This document shows positions 58,858 to 64,000 of a DNA stretch of 64,000 bases, in pieces. Numbering within the stretch: position 1 is the first letter of the stretch; each line of letters starts with the position of its first letter. The DNA lies in the NCBI GenBank assembly GCA_937998865.1, contig CALLBR010000039.1, positions 1 to 64,000 of the forward strand, written 5' to 3'. Below the pieces are notes generated by a model. The model was given only the letters and a program-made list of their open reading frames with translations, was not told the origin of the DNA and did not search any database. The DNA is from an uncultured bacterium (GTDB lineage: Bacteria > Nitrospirota > Thermodesulfovibrionia > Thermodesulfovibrionales > Thermodesulfovibrionaceae). The position numbers were made by a program, and so were the translations under genes.

Positions 58858-59495
58858 AGTTCATAGGAATTACTTGTAGCATGGACGAAAAAAATTATTT
58901 TCTTCCCATTGACTATTCAAAGAAAATAAGAGAATTTGGTTTTTATCCCCTCCTAATTACTCCTGATATGACCAAAATAAAGCACAAGATTGTAAATACT
59001 ATCTCTGGATTTATAATTTCTGGAGGTGGTGATATAAATCCTAAATTTTATGGAGAGAAAAATATAGGTAGCAAAAACATAGTACCAGACAGAAGGGTAG
59101 AAAGCGAATTTGAATATTTAGAGATTCTTTTATCCTCCAGGAAACCCATATTAGGTATATGCTATGGAATGCAGCTAATAAATGTTTTTTTTGGTGGCTC
59201 CTTGATACAAAATATAAAAACAGAAATAAATCATACTGAAGGGTTTCATGAAATAGAGATATTTGAGGATTTCCCTTTACAAACAAACAAAGGCATTGTG
59301 AATACCTCTCATCATCAAGCAATAAAAACTCTTGGCAAAGACCTGGAAGTTTTCTGTAAAGCCGAAGATGAAATAATAGAAGGAATTTATCTGAAGGGCC
59401 ATCCCTTTTTCGTGGGAGTTCAATGGCATCCTGAGAGAGATAGAGGAGAAATCTCCGCAGAGCTTTGGCAAAAATTTTTTAAAAGAGTAAAATAA
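58854..59495 (+). CDS. Class I glutamine amidotransferase-like hydrolase (peptidase C26, PuuD-like)
   Basis: 213 residues. Triad: C103 in LGICYGMQLIN, H192 and E194 in VQWHPERD. GGGDINPKFYG near residue 60 is typical of gamma-glutamyl-GABA hydrolases of the PuuD family. It probably cuts a gamma-glutamyl amide bond; peptidoglycan peptides also contain a gamma-D-glutamyl link, which would fit the neighbouring genes. The start overlaps the aminoacylase stop (ATGA). Confidence 0.9.
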   Translation: MKFIGITCSMDEKNYFLPIDYSKKIREFGFYPLLITPDMTKIKHKIVNTISGFIISGGGDINPKFYGEKNIGSKNIVPDRRVESEFEYLEILLSSRKPILGICYGMQLINVFFGGSLIQNIKTEINHTEGFHEIEIFEDFPLQTNKGIVNTSHHQAIKTLGKDLEVFCKAEDEIIEGIYLKGHPFFVGVQWHPERDRGEISAELWQKFFKRVK

Positions 59496-59498
59496 ATT

Positions 59499-60572
59499 AT
59501 GAGCCCTTCAAGAAAATACAGAATTTCCTTAGAGAGAAGCTTCTATATTTGGATTTTATTGTTCTTTATCGGACTTCTTGGTTATATTAATTATCTGATT
59601 TTAAAATTTTTTTTCGCTGCTGCTGGTTGGGCTATAGTTATTGCTTTAGTTTCTCATCCAATTTTTGATTTTTTACTTAAGTATCTAAAATACCGAGGGT
59701 TAGCTGCTCTTGTTACTTTAGTAATTGTGATAATTATTTTTCTTTTCCCTTTTGTTTTTATCTCCTATGAGATAATTTTAGAGGCAAGTGAACTCATAAA
59801 AAATTTGGACATTCCTGAATTGATTAATAAACTCACTACTAATCCTCTGCTTTTAAAAATTCTCGAGAAACTCAAGTTCATAACTGGTGGCGATGTGGAA
59901 TCCTTAAAAAACCTTATCCGAGAGGAATTATCAGGAATTATGAAAACTACAGCTTTAAGAATTGCTCATGGGTTTGGAGATGTGGTGAATTCCTTCATAA
60001 ATCTTGTTTTAATATTTTTCATTGCCTTTTTCTTCATAAAGGATGGAGATCATTTTGTTAGAAAAATCATAGAGTTTCTGCCTTTTTCAGAAGCAGACAA
60101 AGTTTCTATAAGAAATCAAATCAAAAATATTATCTATACAACTTTCTACGGAGGAGTTCTCATTGCCATACTTCAAGGAACAATTTTAGGGATAACTTTC
60201 TCTTTCCTTGGGATTCCCTCAGCGACTCTTTGGGGATTTGCAACAGCCATTGCTTCTTTTATACCTGTCTTAGGTGCTTTTTCTGTATGGGGTCCTGCAG
60301 CAGTTTATTTATTCATAAAAGGTTATATACTCAAGGGTATAATTCTTATCCTTGTGGGAGGCTTAATTATAAGCTCTATAGATAATGTTTTAAAACCTCT
60401 TATCATTAAAGGTAAAGTAGATCTTCCCCTGATTTTTATTTTCCTGTCTGTCTTAGGAGGTATAAAGGTTTTTGGTCTTATTGGTTTTATTATTGGACCT
60501 CTTGTATTTAGCCTTTTTGTCTCATTCCTTGAAATACTAAAAAACTTCATAGGAGGTGGGGAAAATGTTTGA
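59499..60572 (+). CDS. AI-2E family transporter (UPF0118 permease)
   Basis: 357 residues with about eight membrane helices (clusters at about 14-50, 65-90, 155-180, 215-345). A soluble loop occupies about 95-150. Conserved pieces include FFFIKDGDHFVRKI, LQGTILGITFSFLGIPSATLWG, PVLGAFSVWGPAAVYLF and DNVLKPLIIKGK. Family members export small molecules such as AI-2 or act as Na+/H+ antiporters; the substrate here is unknown. It starts 3 nt after the C26 gene and overlaps the next by 8 nt. Confidence 0.93.
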   Translation: MSPSRKYRISLERSFYIWILLFFIGLLGYINYLILKFFFAAAGWAIVIALVSHPIFDFLLKYLKYRGLAALVTLVIVIIIFLFPFVFISYEIILEASELIKNLDIPELINKLTTNPLLLKILEKLKFITGGDVESLKNLIREELSGIMKTTALRIAHGFGDVVNSFINLVLIFFIAFFFIKDGDHFVRKIIEFLPFSEADKVSIRNQIKNIIYTTFYGGVLIAILQGTILGITFSFLGIPSATLWGFATAIASFIPVLGAFSVWGPAAVYLFIKGYILKGIILILVGGLIISSIDNVLKPLIIKGKVDLPLIFIFLSVLGGIKVFGLIGFIIGPLVFSLFVSFLEILKNFIGGGENV

Positions 60573-61686
60573 AAGAGAGGATTTAGTTGCTCTTGAAAAA
60601 TTTAATGCTGGAGAAAATTATGTATTAAGTCTATTCCTCAATGTCTCACCTCAAGAGAGAAAAAGAGGAGGATACCTATCAAAATTTAAAAATCTTGTTA
60701 AATCTCTACCAGAGGAAAAAATCTCCCTTGTAAAAGAAGACATAGATAAAATCGAGAGATTTCTTCAAGGAGAAAGAGAATCCTTTAAAAAATTCCTTGT
60801 CCTTTACAGTTGCCTTAAAGAGGATCTGTGGGTTCGTTATGATTTAAACATGGAGGAACTTAAAGAGGAAATTATTATTGATAAAACACCTTATACAAGC
60901 CCTCTCTTTGATCTCTTAGACAATTATCAAAAGTATGGTGTGCTTCTGGTTGACAAGCGTACTGCCAGAGTCTTCTTGGTTTTTCTTGGAGATATTGAGG
61001 AGTATGCCATGTTAGTAAGTGATGATGTTCCAGGCAAACATAAAAAAGGAGGATGGTTTGCTCTTGCTGAAAAAAGATACGAGAGACATATAGAATATCA
61101 CATTAAAATGCATCTTAAAGAAGTGATTGATAAATTTGATGATTTCCTAAAGGAAAAAGAGATAAGAAGAATAATAATTGCTGGACCTGATGAAGCGATT
61201 TCAGAGTTAATGCTAATTCTTCCTCAAGAGATAAAACAAAAAATTATAGGAAGAACATATATAGAAAAGCATGCCTCAAAAGAAGAAGTTCTTCAAAAGG
61301 TAACCCCTCTCATAGATTCTTATGAAAGGATGAAAGAGAGCATGACTCTTTCAGAATTAATTACAAGATCAAGAAAAAACAATAATGCTGTCTTAGGAAT
61401 TGATGATGTTCTGAAATACCTAAGGGACAAAAGAGTTATGAAACTTATTGTTCCAAGGGATTACGCTATAGAGGGAAAAGTTTGTTCCACTTGTGGTTTT
61501 GCTACTAAGCAAGATGTGGAATGTTGCATGGAATGTGGAGGATGTGTTATGAAGGTTCAAAATCTAATAGAAAAAGCAACGGAACTAGCAATTCAAAACT
61601 CTGCCTTAATTGAATTTATAAAAGATGAAAAAGAGAAAAAAGAACTAATAGAAAAGGGTGGTATAGGAGCATTTTTAAGATACTAA
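60565..61686 (+). CDS. Bacterial eRF1-like protein (baeRF family), GGW in place of GGQ
   Basis: 373 residues from the ATG at 60565, which has AGGAGGT 7 nt upstream. Its three parts resemble archaeal/eukaryotic release factor 1: an N domain (1-115), a middle RNase H-like domain (about 120-215) with KHKKGGWFALAEKRYERHIEYHI, and a C-terminal L7Ae-like domain (about 215-373) with a CxxC...CCxxCxxC zinc-type insertion (C307, C310, C320, C321, C324, C327). The loop reads GGW (162-164), not the peptide-releasing GGQ. Relatives are proposed to act on stalled ribosomes or hibernation; the role here is inferred. Its end overlaps uvrA by 12 nt. Confidence 0.82.
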   Translation: MFEREDLVALEKFNAGENYVLSLFLNVSPQERKRGGYLSKFKNLVKSLPEEKISLVKEDIDKIERFLQGERESFKKFLVLYSCLKEDLWVRYDLNMEELKEEIIIDKTPYTSPLFDLLDNYQKYGVLLVDKRTARVFLVFLGDIEEYAMLVSDDVPGKHKKGGWFALAEKRYERHIEYHIKMHLKEVIDKFDDFLKEKEIRRIIIAGPDEAISELMLILPQEIKQKIIGRTYIEKHASKEEVLQKVTPLIDSYERMKESMTLSELITRSRKNNNAVLGIDDVLKYLRDKRVMKLIVPRDYAIEGKVCSTCGFATKQDVECCMECGGCVMKVQNLIEKATELAIQNSALIEFIKDEKEKKELIEKGGIGAFLRY

Positions 61687-64000
61687 ATATTTTTTCAAGT
61701 AGGAGGCAGTGTAGGACCTCTCTAAATTTAGAAATTCTGGGAGGCTTCCTTCATAAATAAGGTAGCCTCCCTCTTGTCCACCTTCAGGTCCAAGATCAAT
61801 TATCCAGTCTGCTTGAGTTATTACCTCAGGATTGTGTTCAATAATAACAACTGTGGCTGATTTATCAATAAGTTTTTCAATAACCTTTAAAAATTTCTTT
61901 ACATCCTCGTAGTGAAGACCTACGGTAGGTTCATCAAGTATAAATAGAAAACCTTTAAGAGAGGAGGTTTTTTTTGTTGCAAAGTTATTGAGTATTTCTG
62001 CACAAATTTTCAATCTTTGAGATTCTCCTCCTGAAAGGGTTGTGGCTGGCTGTCCCAGTAGAAGATATCCAAGACCTAAATCTTTTACTATTCCTATTTT
62101 TTCTCTTAATATTGGTTCATCATAAAAAAATTCATAGGCTTCATCAAAACTCATGGATAAAACATCATGTATATTTTTATCTTTGTATTTTACCTCTAAA
62201 GTTTCTCTTTTAAATCTCTTGCCTTCACATTCCTCGCAGGGAAGAAAGAGATCTTCAAAAAAGTACATTTCAATCCTTACGAATCCTTCTCCTTTACACT
62301 GGGAGCAATGACCTAAAGGACTGTTAATTGAAAAATGCCCAGGAGTAAAACCTCTTAACTTTGCCTCCCTAGAGTTTGCAAAAATTTCTCTTATCTTAGA
62401 GTAAATTTCTAAATATGTTACTGGTATTGATTTCGGTGTTTTTCCAATGGGTGACTGATCTACCAATTTTACCCTTTTTAAATTTCTTATTCCTTCTATC
62501 TGACGGTAAGGCAAAGGCTCTTCATTGCTAAGGCCAAATTGTTTTGCTAAAGCCTTATATAATGTGTCAACCACCAAAGAGCTCTTACCAGACCCAGACA
62601 CTCCTGTAACAACCGTAAGGGCATTCACTGGTATGTTAATGTCAATATCTTTAAGATTATGCCCAGTGGCACCTCTCAAAGTAATAAAATTTTTGTAATC
62701 AATATGGGATTTTTTTATAGATAAACTCCCTCTACTCTTCAAATACTCTGAAGTGACAGAGTGAAATTCTAAAAATTTTTTAAGCTCCCCAGAAAAGAGG
62801 ACTTCACCACCGCTTCTACCTCCTTGTGGTCCCATTTCAACGATCCAATCAGCATTAGATATTACATCTCTATCATGTTCTACTACTATCACAGTATTTC
62901 CATAATTTTTAAGTTCTTTCAGTATTTCTATAATCTTTTCTGTGTCCCTTGGATGTAAGCCAACAGTGGGTTCATCAAGAACATAAAGAGTAGAGGTAAG
63001 CCTATGAGAAAGCTGATTTGATATATTGATTCTCTGATATTCTCCGCCTGAAAGAGTTTTTACTTGTCTGTTAAGAGTCAAATATCCAAGTCCCACTCGC
63101 ATAAGAAAGTCAAGTTTCATTTGGATTTGTCTTAGGGGTTCTTCTATAATTTTCCGCTCTTCCCTTGATAAATTCAGATTACTAAGCCATTCTTGAAGTT
63201 TTTTTACAGACATGGCATTTATATCTGCAATATCATAGTCGCCTATTTTGTATATGAGAGCTGACTCCTTTAACCTCTTTCCTCTACAGAGAGGACACAA
63301 AGAGGGTCTTCTTATTCTTGACAGAAAAACTCTTACATGAACTTTATATCTTTTTCTTTCCAATTCATCAAAAAAGTCGTTCAATCCGTAGAAGTGCTGA
63401 TTTCCTGTGAATATTAACTTTTTATGTTCTGAAGGTAAATCTTTGAAGGGAATATTAATATCGATTCCGCTAAGTTTTGCTCCCCTTATTAATTGGTCTT
63501 TCCACCACTTAAGTAAAGGTCTTTCAAAAATCTCTATAGCACCTTCCTTCAAAGAGAGCTCTTTATCGGGAATTATTAAATTTTCATCGTATGATAATAT
63601 ATACCCAAAACCTTTACATTCTGGGCATGCTCCTTGAGGATGATTAAAGGAAAAAAGAATTGGTGTAGCCTCTCCTATCTGTCTGTTACATTTGGCACAT
63701 TGCGCTTCTTTAGGGAAATTAAGGAATAGAAATTTTTCAGGCAGGAAAACTTTAACCTTTCCCATTCTAAAGGCAGTCTCTACAGAATCTGCAAGTCTTG
63801 ATTTGTTAGAAATTTTTAATCGATCTGCTATGACATGAAAGGAGGCGTGGTTGCTCTTTGATAATTGTTCTAAATCTATTACTAAGGGAGATTCCTCTGT
63901 AAAAATTAGAGCCTTTGAAAAACCCAATTGTATAAGTCTTGCAGGTTTCTCTTCAGTCTCAAAGATAATAAAAGCTTTCTGTCCACTGAAGCTCTTAAAA
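61675..64000 (-). CDS. uvrA: Excinuclease ABC subunit A, UvrA (N-terminus outside window)
   Basis: About 775 codons are visible, and the frame stays open up to base 64000 without a start, so the gene continues beyond the window. Seen in order (numbered from an internal TTG at 63927): first zinc module C78/C81 with C100/C103 (HPQGACPECKGFGY), ATPase I signature KTLSGGEYQRI and VLDEPTVGLHP, Walker A II GVSGSGKSSLVVDTL, second zinc finger CSQCKGEG...CEECEGKR, TTLSGGESQRLK, and ILDEPTVGLH. UvrA finds DNA damage with UvrB in nucleotide excision repair. The part before the first zinc module is rather divergent, so it could be a UvrA paralogue. Confidence 0.93.
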   Translation of the reverse strand, partial: FKSFSGQKAFIIFETEEKPARLIQLGFSKALIFTEESPLVIDLEQLSKSNHASFHVIADRLKISNKSRLADSVETAFRMGKVKVFLPEKFLFLNFPKEAQCAKCNRQIGEATPILFSFNHPQGACPECKGFGYILSYDENLIIPDKELSLKEGAIEIFERPLLKWWKDQLIRGAKLSGIDINIPFKDLPSEHKKLIFTGNQHFYGLNDFFDELERKRYKVHVRVFLSRIRRPSLCPLCRGKRLKESALIYKIGDYDIADINAMSVKKLQEWLSNLNLSREERKIIEEPLRQIQMKLDFLMRVGLGYLTLNRQVKTLSGGEYQRINISNQLSHRLTSTLYVLDEPTVGLHPRDTEKIIEILKELKNYGNTVIVVEHDRDVISNADWIVEMGPQGGRSGGEVLFSGELKKFLEFHSVTSEYLKSRGSLSIKKSHIDYKNFITLRGATGHNLKDIDINIPVNALTVVTGVSGSGKSSLVVDTLYKALAKQFGLSNEEPLPYRQIEGIRNLKRVKLVDQSPIGKTPKSIPVTYLEIYSKIREIFANSREAKLRGFTPGHFSINSPLGHCSQCKGEGFVRIEMYFFEDLFLPCEECEGKRFKRETLEVKYKDKNIHDVLSMSFDEAYEFFYDEPILREKIGIVKDLGLGYLLLGQPATTLSGGESQRLKICAEILNNFATKKTSSLKGFLFILDEPTVGLHYEDVKKFLKVIEKLIDKSATVVIIEHNPEVITQADWIIDLGPEGGQEGGYLIYEGSLPEFLNLERSYTASYLKKYLVS

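Noticed and set aside
61675-64000. Truncated uvrA pseudogene
   Set aside because: The frame is open to the window edge and all visible ATPase and zinc motifs are intact; it is cut by the window, not broken.

Overview
The window is an AT-rich, densely packed bacterial chromosome segment with about 60 protein genes, three tRNAs and one 6S RNA gene. It has no rRNA, prophage, insertion sequence or CRISPR array. The gene mix suggests a thermophilic, anaerobic, c-type-cytochrome-bearing bacterium of the Nitrospirota / Thermodesulfovibrio kind. The clues are low GC, a TtuA-like tRNA thiolase of the sort used for heat-stable 2-thio-T54, zinc-ribbon forms of ribosomal proteins S4 and L36, a family B (Pol II-like) DNA polymerase, multiheme cytochrome c, and outer-membrane (BcsC) machinery showing a diderm envelope. 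This assignment is inference from gene content; no 16S gene is present.

Layout. 1-8417 (+): end of the spc/alpha ribosomal operon (secY, map, infA, rpmJ, rpsM, rpsK, rpsD, rpoA, rplQ), then tRNA-Asn, rplT, pheS and a shortened pheT. 8433-12984 (-): a redox-type phosphorelay made of a tetraheme cytochrome, a membrane hybrid kinase with its own CxxCH haem motif, a single-domain receiver and a receiver-kinase. 13243-15901 (-): YmdB-type phosphodiesterase, RNase Y and 6S RNA. 16066-23957 (-): a complete bcsA-B-Z-C cellulose synthase operon under a good promoter. 24092-30172 (+): tRNA-CAT, a zinc-ribbon coiled-coil protein, RNase H-like protein, TtuA-like thiolase, nitroreductase, inositol monophosphatase family protein, aconitase, IHF-alpha-like protein and a MerR regulator. 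30287-37272: a putative secreted metalloprotease, a beta-CASP nuclease with a radical SAM/SPASM enzyme, a cysteine desulfurase with a macro-domain protein, tRNA-Thr, and a DUF458 protein. 37768-49710: an active-looking diguanylate cyclase, rimP-nusA-recG, small envelope proteins, a helicase-dead PriA, and mutS-coaE-ribF. 49711-64000: a decayed intergenic repeat zone, a coiled-coil nuclease-like protein with 63-bp tandem repeats, polB, a B12-fold-like sensor paired with a degenerate PAS-GGDEF protein, NifU-like protein, AmiC amidase, D-aminoacylase, a C26 peptidase, an AI-2E family permease, a bacterial eRF1-like protein and most of uvrA.

How parts fit. The cellulose synthase carries a PilZ-type c-di-GMP site. 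The window also has one catalytically intact GGDEF enzyme (37768-38526) and one protein that lost the GGDEF signature but kept the RxxD inhibitory site, so it may be a c-di-GMP receptor (54835-55794). A recurring feature is promoter placement: for many transcription units an extended or consensus -10 element ends only 5-10 nt before the start codon and no Shine-Dalgarno sequence is present. This implies leaderless or nearly leaderless mRNAs for mutS, polB, the priA-like gene, the cytochrome/kinase operon and others, while ribosomal-protein and many operon-internal genes keep strong ribosome binding sites.
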